Positions 14,698 to 22,428 of a stretch of DNA of 64,000 nucleotides are shown piece by piece; within the stretch, counting starts at the first letter, position 1; the number at the start of each line of letters is the position of its first letter. Source of the DNA: Corynebacterium sp. HMSC05H05 (GTDB lineage Bacteria > Actinomycetota > Actinomycetes > Mycobacteriales > Mycobacteriaceae); contig NZ_KV788403.1 of NCBI RefSeq assembly GCF_001807265.1, positions 1 to 64,000 on the forward strand, written 5' to 3'. A program made the position numbers and the translations under genes. The notes below the pieces were generated by a model. That model did no database searches, was not told where the DNA came from, and saw only the letters and a program-made list of their open reading frames with translations.

Positions 14698-16218
14698 TCA
14701 CACTCGCATCGGTGTCCAAGTGTCTTTCATCGGTGGGTGGTCGGGCGGGTAAAACGCGGGGTCGCGGCCAGTGTGTTTGGCGCACTCGCACCTGCCCTTT
14801 GCGGCATAGATCCTGCTCACCGCCGAATGTTTCGCCGGGACCGATTGGTTGAATTTGAGTGGGTCACTCGGTCGCCGTCGGAACCCTGACCTGCCTGTAT
14901 TCGGGTCGAAATCCATGTACCCCTTGTTAAAGGAGCCGTCCCTGTGGTCGTTGTTGCACCTGTGGTGCTCGCGACATAGCCCGGTGAGGTTTTCGATGTC
15001 GGTGTTTCCACCTTTGATCCAGGCGAGGATGTGGTGGGCCTCGCACTCCGACATGGCCGCGGTGCACCCGAGCCAGAAGCAGACCCCTTGCACCGCAAAC
15101 ATGGCGATGCGCTGGGCCACTGACGCCAGCCGGCTGGTGCGTCCCATCCACAGCGGCACGGAGCTGACCCCGTCGACTTGCAGCAGGAAGTCGGTTGTGC
15201 CGTCCATGCCCTGGCGCACGAGGTCGAAGCAGTCCACTTCGATGCCGGTGTTGGTGTCGAAGAGCATCGCGGCGTCGCCGTCCGCGAGGTCGTCGAGAGT
15301 CATTGCAAGTACGACGGACGCGGCCCCGTCGTTAGCCTTTTGGCACTTTTCCTCGTACTGCTCGAAGATGGCGAAGAACTGGTCGAATCGGCGTTGCTCC
15401 GGTGTGCGCGCATCCGCCTCGCCCTGCAGTTCCTCCGGCAGGTTCGAGTTCGGCGCCAGCCCCTTGTCCATGTGCGCCTTCATCAGTGCGGCGTGGCTGG
15501 CGGTGGCGTTGATGTGGATGTCCACCATGCCGTCTGCCTTGCGACGGCCAAAGGTGGCACTCCTCTTTTCAAACCCGGCGTTCGGGTTGGAGTGGGGCGC
15601 GTGCTTCCGGTTCGCCGCGTTCACCTCCTTGCGCACGAACAGGCGCAGGTCTTCGGGGCTGCGGTGCAGGGCCTCTTCCATTGCCTCGGCGTGGATGCGG
15701 GTGTGCTCGCAGGACGCGGCCTTGAGCAGCTTGTCCAGTTCGCGGCGGATAATGTCCTGCTTCTCGGCGCTGACCTTCGACGAGTTCTCGCGCGCCTTCT
15801 TCTGGCGGGTGCGTTCTTCTTCAGCGGCAGCCTCCGCAGCGGCCTCGGCGTCCTCACCGGCCATGTCGAACAGGTCCTCCACGTCCTCGGGCGGGGGAGG
15901 GGTGGGCTCCGGCGGTGCGCCGTACAGCAACCGGCCGCGCTCGAGACGGTTGTAGGCCTCGCTCTTGGAAAGGTCCAGGCACTGCTGCAGGTACGCGTTC
16001 GGGTAGTTGGCGCCGACTGTGCGTCCGGCATCGTCCCGGTCGGCGATGAAGGCGAATGCTGCGTCGATAGATGCCTTCTTTTTGAACTGCTCCTCCAAGC
16101 GCTCCATGTCGTGCCGGACGTCCTCAAATACGAGGGCGGAGGGGTCCTCGAACAGCGTGCTGAGCGTGCGCAGCGCTGAAGAAATCTCGTCGACGCACCG
16201 GGTGATCTCGCTGGTCAT
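14698..16218 (-). CDS. HNH endonuclease of the 13E12/DUF222 family
   Basis: A 506-residue protein. A long helical, charged DUF222 region occupies most of the length (with a glutamate/alanine-rich stretch near 120-145), and the C-terminal HNH nuclease has SECEAHHILAWIKGG followed by NLTGLCREHHRCNN. The start at 16218 is preceded by GGAGGGGG. In mycobacteria 13E12 genes are LexA targets; here a LexA-type box lies 85 bp upstream (16303-16318), so SOS induction is likely. The biological role of the family is not settled. Confidence 0.88.
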   Translation of the reverse strand: MTSEITRCVDEISSALRTLSTLFEDPSALVFEDVRHDMERLEEQFKKKASIDAAFAFIADRDDAGRTVGANYPNAYLQQCLDLSKSEAYNRLERGRLLYGAPPEPTPPPPEDVEDLFDMAGEDAEAAAEAAAEEERTRQKKARENSSKVSAEKQDIIRRELDKLLKAASCEHTRIHAEAMEEALHRSPEDLRLFVRKEVNAANRKHAPHSNPNAGFEKRSATFGRRKADGMVDIHINATASHAALMKAHMDKGLAPNSNLPEELQGEADARTPEQRRFDQFFAIFEQYEEKCQKANDGAASVVLAMTLDDLADGDAAMLFDTNTGIEVDCFDLVRQGMDGTTDFLLQVDGVSSVPLWMGRTSRLASVAQRIAMFAVQGVCFWLGCTAAMSECEAHHILAWIKGGNTDIENLTGLCREHHRCNNDHRDGSFNKGYMDFDPNTGRSGFRRRPSDPLKFNQSVPAKHSAVSRIYAAKGRCECAKHTGRDPAFYPPDHPPMKDTWTPMRV

Positions 16219-16302
16219 GGCCCCCTCCTTCCTGCCGGGAGTGCGGTTGTTTGAAAGTGATGAACTCAATCTAACAACGCGCCCGACACGGTCATTCGAA
16301 AA

Positions 16303-16318
16303 TAGAACAGCCGTTCGA
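16303..16318 (-). promoter_or_regulatory. LexA (SOS) box of the HNH gene
   Basis: TAGAAC-AGCC-GTTCGA matches the mycobacterial SOS box TCGAAC-N4-GTTCGA at 11 of 12 arm positions. It lies about 85 bp before the 13E12/DUF222 HNH start and within the intergenic region. A further TTCGAA is at 16295. Known biology: several mycobacterial 13E12 genes are LexA-regulated. Confidence 0.75.
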
Positions 16319-16326
16319 AAGGGGGA

Positions 16327-16947
16327 TTAATTTAGCACTTCAATGCCCACTTCGGCGTTGTCGTTGAGCATGAGCTGGCTGCCAAAGGGCAGGCTCACGT
16401 CGGACGAGTACGAGAACTGGTTAGGCGGAACCCGCAGCTGCACCCGCTTTCCTACGTATTCGTCCCAGCCGTTGGTGTGATCTGAGGTTCCGAAATCCCA
16501 GTGCTGCACGGATCCGAGTTGAGCGAAGGGGCTTTCCTGCGCCACTTGGCTTCCCGCCTTAATTGCCGTGATGTTGACAGGGGAGTCGAAGACCAGCACG
16601 TAATACACGTTGTCCGGGTCTTCGTTGTTCGGAGCGGGGCGGCCTTTCCGGGCCTGTTCGGTCGACCACGCCTCCACGTTGCCGGTGGCGAGCAGGTCAC
16701 CGTTCGAGTCGACAACTACTGGCGCGTCTTCCGTAGCATCAGCAGGCGCCTCAGCTTCAGCTGCAGCCTCCCCATCAGACTCCTCAGCCTCCTCAGCCTC
16801 CGCAGACTCCACCACCGCACCCGAATCCGGATCCACCCACTGCGTGGACGTGACCACCACGGTTTCGCGCTCGCCACCCCCAGCGCAACCCGAAACCAGC
16901 CCGACAGAACCAACCACACCCAGCGCCACCGCGCGTCGCAACATCAT
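16327..16947 (-). CDS. Putative lipoprotein
   Basis: A 206-residue exported protein. A signal peptide ends in the lipobox LVSGC (Cys at about residue 21). Residues 45-80 are a Glu/Ala-rich linker (VESAEAEEAEES). The C-terminal domain of about 120 residues has YYVLVFDSP, VQLRVPPNQFSYSSD and ends in VGIEVLN; I do not recognise the family. The start follows TAGAGT by 6 nt (leaderless). Likely surface-exposed; function unknown. Confidence 0.75.
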   Translation of the reverse strand: MMLRRAVALGVVGSVGLVSGCAGGGERETVVVTSTQWVDPDSGAVVESAEAEEAEESDGEAAAEAEAPADATEDAPVVVDSNGDLLATGNVEAWSTEQARKGRPAPNNEDPDNVYYVLVFDSPVNITAIKAGSQVAQESPFAQLGSVQHWDFGTSDHTNGWDEYVGKRVQLRVPPNQFSYSSDVSLPFGSQLMLNDNAEVGIEVLN

Positions 16948-16984
16948 GCACCCACTCTAACCGCCGGGCACAGGAAACTCGCGG

Positions 16985-17479
16985 CTATTTCTCAAGCTCT
17001 TTGCGGCGCTCGACAGCGAGCTTCAGCCGCTCGGCGCGATCGGTCCTTTCCTTCTCCAACAGCTCCTCGAGGACCTCGTCCTCCTCGTCGGAGATGTCAA
17101 AGACGGCGTACCAAGCGACCGCGAGAATACCCACCACCGGCCACACCACCCAGGCGTAGTCCAGGTCGAACCCGATCTGCAGCACAAAAAATACCGCCAG
17201 GCCGCCGATCAACGTGGTGTAGATCGCGGTGTCCAGCTTCCGCTTCGCGGCGAGCTTTTCTTCCAGTTCAACCTCAGACGGCTCGCGCTTCTCCAATCTC
17301 GCGGGCTCGGCCGGGAGGTCGTCGAAAAGCACCGAAAGCTCCCCGCGCGTGCGCGCAACCGCAGCCTGACCTGTGCGTTCCTCGAACTCGCCGACATCGA
17401 GGTAACCGTCCGCGAACAGCGTGCCCAGCCGATCCAGCGCGTCCGAACGCTCGGCATCGCCCACGCGGATTTCGTCCAT
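16985..17479 (-). CDS. DUF1707 SHOCT-like membrane protein
   Basis: A 164-residue protein. The N-terminal 55 residues form the DUF1707 domain (IRVGDAERSDALDRLGTLFADGYLD then EFEERT), common in actinobacterial membrane proteins. Two membrane helices follow (about 90-112 and 115-135), and a highly charged coiled C-terminus (LEELLEKERTDRAERLK). The start at 17479 is 5 nt after a GGGAGC. Function unknown; the fold suggests a small regulatory or scaffold membrane protein. Confidence 0.8.
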   Translation of the reverse strand: MDEIRVGDAERSDALDRLGTLFADGYLDVGEFEERTGQAAVARTRGELSVLFDDLPAEPARLEKREPSEVELEEKLAAKRKLDTAIYTTLIGGLAVFFVLQIGFDLDYAWVVWPVVGILAVAWYAVFDISDEEDEVLEELLEKERTDRAERLKLAVERRKELEK

Positions 17480-17530
17480 CATCGCTCCCAACTTGCGCTT
17501 GCCCCTGCGGCAAGCTGTTCAATCGCAATC

Positions 17531-18304
17531 ATGGCAGATGGTAACGAGTACACGATCGGCGAGGCCGCGGAAGCCCTCGGGGTTTCCACCAAGGCGCTGC
17601 GCCACTGGGAGGCGCTCGGCCTCATCGCACCCGCGCGTACGTGGGCCGACCACCGCGTCTACAGCGAGGCCGACCTCGAGCGGGGTGCGGCCATTGCGCT
17701 CTACCGCGGCGTCGGCGTGCCGCTTGCGCAGATCGCGCAGCTTCTCGACGCCTCCGGGGCCACCCTCACCCGCGCCCTCAAGCACCACCAGGAAGCACTC
17801 GCTTCTCGACGGCGCGCCCTCGACGCCCAGCTCGCATCTGTCCAGCACCTCATCGATAACGCAACGAAAGGAACCATCGACATGGACGCAATGAAGAAGT
17901 ACCTCGGCGAAGATATGCCCGCCTACCAGGAAGAAGCCGAACAGCGTTGGGGCGACACCCCGGAGTGGGCGCAGTCCCAGGAAAAGCTCGCGCAGATGGG
18001 CGAAGGCGACTTCAAGCGCCTCCAGGAGGAACAGGACGCGCTCGCCGCGGACCTGGTCAAAGCCCGCGACGCCGGCGTGGAACCCGGCTCCGAAGAAGCC
18101 GCGGCCCTGGTGGAGCGCCACCGTGCCAGCATCGCCCAGTGGTACGACGTGACCCCGGCGCGCCAGCTCATCCTCGCGCGCATGTACGTGGGCGACCCCC
18201 GCTTCCACGAGGCCTACAACGGCGCACAGGACTACCTGCTGGAGCTGGTCACCGCCCACGCCGCGGCCGAGGGCGTGGACGTGGACAACCCGCAGTGGGG
18301 CTAG
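17531..18304 (+). CDS. MerR-family regulator with TipAS drug-recognition domain
   Basis: A 257-residue regulator. Residues 7-75 are a MerR winged helix (YTIGEAAEALGVSTKALRHWE), then a long dimerisation helix rich in Ala/Arg/Gln, then a TipAS domain (about 130-250) with EEAEQRWGDTPEWAQS, HRASIAQWYDVTPARQL and a terminal YLLELVTAHA. TipAS domains bind thiopeptide or other peptide-like antibiotics and activate efflux or self genes. No obvious efflux partner is adjacent; the downstream genes are convergent. Confidence 0.9.
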   Translation: MADGNEYTIGEAAEALGVSTKALRHWEALGLIAPARTWADHRVYSEADLERGAAIALYRGVGVPLAQIAQLLDASGATLTRALKHHQEALASRRRALDAQLASVQHLIDNATKGTIDMDAMKKYLGEDMPAYQEEAEQRWGDTPEWAQSQEKLAQMGEGDFKRLQEEQDALAADLVKARDAGVEPGSEEAAALVERHRASIAQWYDVTPARQLILARMYVGDPRFHEAYNGAQDYLLELVTAHAAAEGVDVDNPQWG

Positions 18305-18324
18305 CCACGCCCCACTTGTGCTCC

Positions 18325-19077
18325 CTACACGGGGCAGACCACGGGCACACCGGCGTCGTCTAGGACGCGGGCGCGGAAGCCGTACACGTCTTCGAGCAGG
18401 TCGGGAGTGAGCACCGCATGGGGTGTGTCTTGGCCGACGAGGCGGCCGGCCTTGAGCACGAGCAGTTCGTCGCAGTAGCGAGCGGCGAGGTTCAGGTCGT
18501 GGATGGCCACCAGCGCCACCCGGTCGGTCCCACGGACTTCGTCGCAGATGAGCTGGAGCAGCTCGACTTGGTGGCGTAGGTCGAGGGCGGACGTGGGTTC
18601 GTCGAGAAGCATGACGCTCGGCTCGCGCACCAGCATCTGCGCAACGGCGACGAGCTGGCGCTGACCACCCGACATGTCCGAGACCAGCCGGTCGGACAGG
18701 TGCGTGATACCCAAACGGTGCATGACGTCGGCGGTGCGCTCCAGCGGGTCCCACCCGTCGACGCCGCGGCGGCGGGCGGAGACCATGACCGATTCGAACG
18801 CGGTCAGCGTGGCGCTGCTCAACAGGTCCTGCGGCACGTAGCCGATCGCCTCCACGCGGTCCCTGCCGGTGAGCTCCGCGCCGTCCTTACTGATGGTCAC
18901 CGACCCCGCCGTCGGCGTCTTGATCCCGGCGATGGCTTTGACCAGCGTCGACTTGCCGGCGGCATTGGGGCCGATCAGGCCGACGACCGTCCCGCCCTCG
19001 AGCGGGCCGAACGACAACGAGTGCACGATGGTGGACCGTCCGTAGGAAACGGAGAGGTTCTGCGCGCTAACGGTCAT
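18325..19077 (-). CDS. Iron-siderophore ABC transporter ATPase
   Basis: A 250-residue ATPase of the FecE/FhuC type: Walker A GPNAAGKST, Q-loop IGYVPQDLL, signature MSGGQRQLV, Walker B VMLLDEPTSALD and the switch histidine in VAIHDLN. Last gene of a three-gene operon with 19081-20166 and 20170-21420; only 3 bp separate it from the permease. It energises uptake of ferric siderophore or haem-like cargo and should be iron-repressed through the DtxR boxes upstream of the operon. Confidence 0.93.
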   Translation of the reverse strand: MTVSAQNLSVSYGRSTIVHSLSFGPLEGGTVVGLIGPNAAGKSTLVKAIAGIKTPTAGSVTISKDGAELTGRDRVEAIGYVPQDLLSSATLTAFESVMVSARRRGVDGWDPLERTADVMHRLGITHLSDRLVSDMSGGQRQLVAVAQMLVREPSVMLLDEPTSALDLRHQVELLQLICDEVRGTDRVALVAIHDLNLAARYCDELLVLKAGRLVGQDTPHAVLTPDLLEDVYGFRARVLDDAGVPVVCPV

Positions 19078-19080
19078 GGT

Positions 19081-20166
19081 TTACGCCCCCTTCCGGCGGG
19101 CACGGGTGAAGACGAGGAACACGAAAAACGGCACGCCGACCAGCGAGGTGATGATGCCGATCGGGATGGCCAGGCCGGGGATGATAGACAGCGAGACCGC
19201 GTACGCCAAGCTCAGCAGCATCGCGCCCGCGGCGGCCGCGGCGGGGAGGAAAAACTTCTGGTCCTCGCCCACGAGCATGCGTGCCACGTGAGGCCCGACG
19301 AGCCCGATGAACCCGATGATGCCGGTGAACGCCACAGACGCGGCCGCCAAAAACGATGCGATGAGCAGGGTGGCAAGGCGCAGGCGTTTGACGTCGATGC
19401 CGAGGGCGGCGGCGCGGTCGTCTCCAAGCCGCAGCGCGGTCAGGCGCCACGCATTGGCCACGCAGAACGGGATCGCCGCGGCGAGGACGACCGCGAGGAT
19501 GATGTTCGCTGTCCAGTTTGCGCGCTGCATCGACCCCATAGTCCAGAAGACGATCTGCTGTAGCGCCTCGACGTTGGCGCCGTACTGCAGCAGCGACAGC
19601 AAGGCCTGGAAGAAGAAGGACAGTGCGATGCCAAGCAAGATCATCGACTCGGCCGTGGCGCCGCGCCACACTGAAGCGCCCGCCACAATCGCCACGGCGA
19701 TCAGCGCCGCCAGCGCAGCGGTGGCGGCGAGGTTGAACTGCGGGTTGGCCACCAGCGACCAGCCCATCACGATGGACAGCGCGGCGCCGAACGCCGCTGC
19801 GGCCGAGATACCGAGGGTGAACGGCTCCGCCAGCGGGTTGTCCAAAATCGTCTGCATCTGCCCGCCCGCAAGACCCAGCGCGGCACCGCACAGCACCGCC
19901 ATCACCGCGGCCGGCAGGCGCAGCGTGCGAATCACCACCAGGGTCTGCTCGTCCACCCGCTCCGGGTGGATCACCGCGTTAAACACGTCGGCCACGGCGA
20001 TGTCGATCGGGCCGACCACAACGGCGAACACGAAGCTCACCACTACCGCGGCCAGCAGGCCGGCAATGGCGAAGGACTTCTTCCGCCCGCGCTTGAGGTA
20101 ACTGTCGATCGCGGTCCGACGGGCGTCCTCGGCCACGTCGGGTTTCGCGGGCACACGCGTGGTCAT
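19081..20166 (-). CDS. FecCD-type siderophore ABC permease
   Basis: A 361-residue permease with about ten membrane helices and the FecCD signature: RLPAAVMAVLCGAALGLAGG near residues 67-87 and GFIGLVGPHVARMLVGEDQK toward the C-terminus (the EAA-like loop that contacts the ATPase). A cytosolic N-terminus of about 35 residues is charged. It begins 3 bp after the binding-protein gene. The single permease gene suggests a homodimeric channel. Confidence 0.93.
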   Translation of the reverse strand: MTTRVPAKPDVAEDARRTAIDSYLKRGRKKSFAIAGLLAAVVVSFVFAVVVGPIDIAVADVFNAVIHPERVDEQTLVVIRTLRLPAAVMAVLCGAALGLAGGQMQTILDNPLAEPFTLGISAAAAFGAALSIVMGWSLVANPQFNLAATAALAALIAVAIVAGASVWRGATAESMILLGIALSFFFQALLSLLQYGANVEALQQIVFWTMGSMQRANWTANIILAVVLAAAIPFCVANAWRLTALRLGDDRAAALGIDVKRLRLATLLIASFLAAASVAFTGIIGFIGLVGPHVARMLVGEDQKFFLPAAAAAGAMLLSLAYAVSLSIIPGLAIPIGIITSLVGVPFFVFLVFTRARRKGA

Positions 20167-20169
20167 GCC

Positions 20170-21420
20170 CTACATCGCCTCCGGGTGTGCGGGGTCGACG
20201 AAGAACACGCCGCTGTACTCGAACGGCAGCCACTCCTTGTGGAAGTCCTTGAAGTCCTGTGCCGGGTCCAGGTCCGAGAACTCCTCCGGGTGCAGCCACT
20301 TCGCAAACGCTTCGAGGGCGAACACGTTGAACGGGTTGTCGTAGAACTGGTGGTAGATGGCGAAGTAGTTGCCTTCCTTTGGTGCGTCGAGAAGCTCCAT
20401 GCCCGGCTGCTGCAGCGGGCCCTCGCACGTTTCGAGCACGAGGTCGGGGTTGGACTGGTAGCCCAGCTCGACGTGGCGGAAGGTTCCCGCCTTGTTCGGG
20501 TCGCGCGCCCACTCGCCGCCGGTGACGATGAGCTTGTCGGGATTAAGCTCGACCAGCTTCTCCGGGGTGAGTGTCTTCGTCTCCGGGCCGAGCACCTCGG
20601 GGCCCAAGTTGTGCCCGCCAGCTGCGGTGATCAGCGTGCCCAGGTGCACATCCCCGGCGACGGCGCAGCAATCGCTGAACCCCGCGGCCGTCCACAGCAG
20701 CACATCCGGCTTGTCAGCGATCTTTGCCGCCCGGTCAGTGATCTCCTTGACCTTGGCCTGGTAGAACTCGTTGTACTTCTGCGCACGCTCGCTCTGGCCG
20801 AGCAGGTCGCCCAGCAGCTGCATGGACACCGTGGTGTTTTCCAGCGGCTTCTGACGGAAATCGATGAACGCGTAGGTGATGCCCGCCGCGTCCAAATCGG
20901 AGATGAAGCCGCTTTCTTCCACGGACTTCTTCTGGTCCAGCGTCATGATCACCACGTCCGGCTTCTGCGCCAGCAGGTTCTCAACGGTGACGTCGCCCTT
21001 GTGGATCATGCCGATCTCCGGCATGTCCTTCGCCTCTGGCTGCATCTCGAAGAGCTTCTCGCGGAACGCCCCGGCCGCCTTTTCCAAATCCTGGCCATAG
21101 GCGACAACATTGTCCAGCGGATTGTCCTGCAGCAGGGCAGTGGCGTACGCCGCGCGGCCCTCCGCCAGCACGATGCGCTCCGGCAGTTCGTCGAACTGGA
21201 GCGTGCGGCCGGCGGCGTCGGTGACGGTGACCGCGCCCTCAGCGGATCGGGTCTGAGTCGTGGCAGCGGCGCCGCTTGCTTCTGTGCTGACTGCGGTGCT
21301 GATATCGCTGGTTTCATTGCCGGCAGTGGAGGCCGTCTCGGCGCCGGTGCAGGCGACCAGCCCGCAGACGGTGGCGAGTGAGACGGCGAGGGTGCCGATC
21401 CGGTGTGAACGTTTCACCAC
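20170..21420 (-). CDS. Iron-siderophore substrate-binding lipoprotein
   Basis: A 416-residue lipoprotein. The signal peptide ends at the lipobox GLVAC (Cys about 24), followed by a Ser/Thr/Ala spacer, then a FepB/BtuF-type binding fold: DAAGRTLQFDELPERIV near residue 71, NPLDNVVAYGQDLEK, AQKPDVVIMTLD and a late TGGEWARDP. First gene of the operon with permease and ATPase. Two DtxR-type boxes lie directly upstream. The ligand is probably a ferric siderophore; the exact one is unknown. Confidence 0.92.
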   Translation of the reverse strand: MVKRSHRIGTLAVSLATVCGLVACTGAETASTAGNETSDISTAVSTEASGAAATTQTRSAEGAVTVTDAAGRTLQFDELPERIVLAEGRAAYATALLQDNPLDNVVAYGQDLEKAAGAFREKLFEMQPEAKDMPEIGMIHKGDVTVENLLAQKPDVVIMTLDQKKSVEESGFISDLDAAGITYAFIDFRQKPLENTTVSMQLLGDLLGQSERAQKYNEFYQAKVKEITDRAAKIADKPDVLLWTAAGFSDCCAVAGDVHLGTLITAAGGHNLGPEVLGPETKTLTPEKLVELNPDKLIVTGGEWARDPNKAGTFRHVELGYQSNPDLVLETCEGPLQQPGMELLDAPKEGNYFAIYHQFYDNPFNVFALEAFAKWLHPEEFSDLDPAQDFKDFHKEWLPFEYSGVFFVDPAHPEAM

Positions 21421-21436
21421 GTTTCCCTTCGTTAGG

Positions 21437-21455
21437 TGATGTTAGCCTAAGCTAA
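21437..21455 (-). promoter_or_regulatory. DtxR iron box, proximal
   Basis: TGATGTTAGCCTAAGCTAA matches the DtxR consensus TTAGGTTAGCCTAACCTAA at 16 of 19 positions. It ends 17 bp from the start codon of the siderophore-binding protein, where bound DtxR-Fe would block transcription. Confidence 0.85.
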
Positions 21456-21477
21456 GTTGCAGGAACTATGGCGACAC

Positions 21478-21496
21478 TAAGGTAAGCCTAAGCTGA
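21478..21496 (-). promoter_or_regulatory. DtxR iron box, distal
   Basis: TAAGGTAAGCCTAAGCTGA matches the same 19-bp consensus at 15 positions, 41 bp from the proximal box (about four helical turns), so two DtxR dimers could bind the same face of the DNA. Confidence 0.8.
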
Positions 21497-21532
21497 ATGT
21501 CAACTGTTGCGGGGGGAGGCGGGGGCGCGGAC

Positions 21533-22393
21533 CTAAGCGCTCTTGCCCTTCTTCGCGGACTTCTTCCCGGAACCAGATTTCCCGCCGCCGTCGCGCTTAT
21601 TTAGCGACGCCTTCAGCGCGGCCATGAGGTCCACCACGTTGTCCTTGTCGTCACCCGAGCCATCCGAGTCATCAGCGCCGAACGTGGCCTCGGTGTCCAG
21701 GGTCTCGCCCTCCTCGAACTTCGCGTCGATGAGTTTGCGCAGCTCCGCCTGGTAGTCGTCCTCGAACGCTTCGGGCGTGAAGTCGGAGGCGTAGGACTCC
21801 ACCAGCTGCTTGGACAGCTTCAGCTCCTTCTCGCCGATCTTCGCCCGGGATTTCGTGCCTTTGAATTCGTCGTCGAAGTCGAGCTCGCGTACCTCGTCGG
21901 CCCACATCAGCCCCTGCAGCACGATGACCTTGTTCACCACCCGAAGCACGCCCAACCTGGTCTTTTGCCGCAGGGCGAATCGCACCACGGCGATCAGCTC
22001 CGAATCCAGCAAGGTCTGCCGCAGCAGTAGGTACGACTTCGGCGTCTTGCCCTCGGGCGCCAGGTAGTAGGACTTCTCCAGCATCAACGGGTCGATCTGG
22101 TCCGCGGGCACAAACTGCACGACTTCGATCTCGTCGTTGTCGGCTTCGGGCAGGGAGTCGAAGTCCTCGTCGGTGATCACGACGGTGTCGCCGTCTTCCT
22201 CAAACGCTTTGTCGATGTGTTTGTACTCCACCTTCTCGCCGCAGACCTCGCAGCGCCGCTCGTAGCGGATGCGCCCGCCGTCTTTGTCGTGGACTTGGTG
22301 GAATGACAAATCGTGGTCCTCGGTTGCCCCGTACGCCTTGACGGGGACGTTGACAAGGCCGAATGTGACGGAACCGGTCCAAACTGCGCGCAT
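21533..22393 (-). CDS. ku: NHEJ DNA end-binding protein Ku
   Basis: A 286-residue bacterial Ku. It starts MRAVWTGSVTFGLVNVPVK, the invariant family start, includes RRCEVCGEKVEYKHI and YYLAPEGKTPKSY, and ends in a Lys/Gly/Ser-rich tail (GGGKSGSGKKSAKKG) of the sort that helps Ku slide on DNA. It binds double-strand ends and recruits LigD, encoded divergently 35 bp away. The start follows TAGAGT by 7 nt; the longer frame to 22411 lacks family conservation. Confidence 0.97.
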   Translation of the reverse strand: MRAVWTGSVTFGLVNVPVKAYGATEDHDLSFHQVHDKDGGRIRYERRCEVCGEKVEYKHIDKAFEEDGDTVVITDEDFDSLPEADNDEIEVVQFVPADQIDPLMLEKSYYLAPEGKTPKSYLLLRQTLLDSELIAVVRFALRQKTRLGVLRVVNKVIVLQGLMWADEVRELDFDDEFKGTKSRAKIGEKELKLSKQLVESYASDFTPEAFEDDYQAELRKLIDAKFEEGETLDTEATFGADDSDGSGDDKDNVVDLMAALKASLNKRDGGGKSGSGKKSAKKGKSA

Positions 22394-22400
22394 GCGCTTC

Positions 22401-22422
22401 ACTCTACGCACGCCTCTACAGT
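22401..22422. promoter_or_regulatory. Back-to-back leaderless promoters of ku and ligD
   Basis: In a 35-bp divergent intergenic region, TAGAGT on the minus strand (22401-22406) ends 7 nt before the ku ATG, and TACAGT on the plus strand (22417-22422) ends 6 nt before the ligD ATG. The -35 regions would lie inside the opposite gene or overlap. Both mRNAs should lack a leader. Confidence 0.6.
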
Positions 22423-22428
22423 GGGGTC

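Noticed and set aside
16062-16069. Counting this CGTCGATA as a full copy of the dispersed motif
   Set aside because: It is followed by GATGCC and lacks the GC; together with 42231 and 49536 it is treated as background 8-mer.
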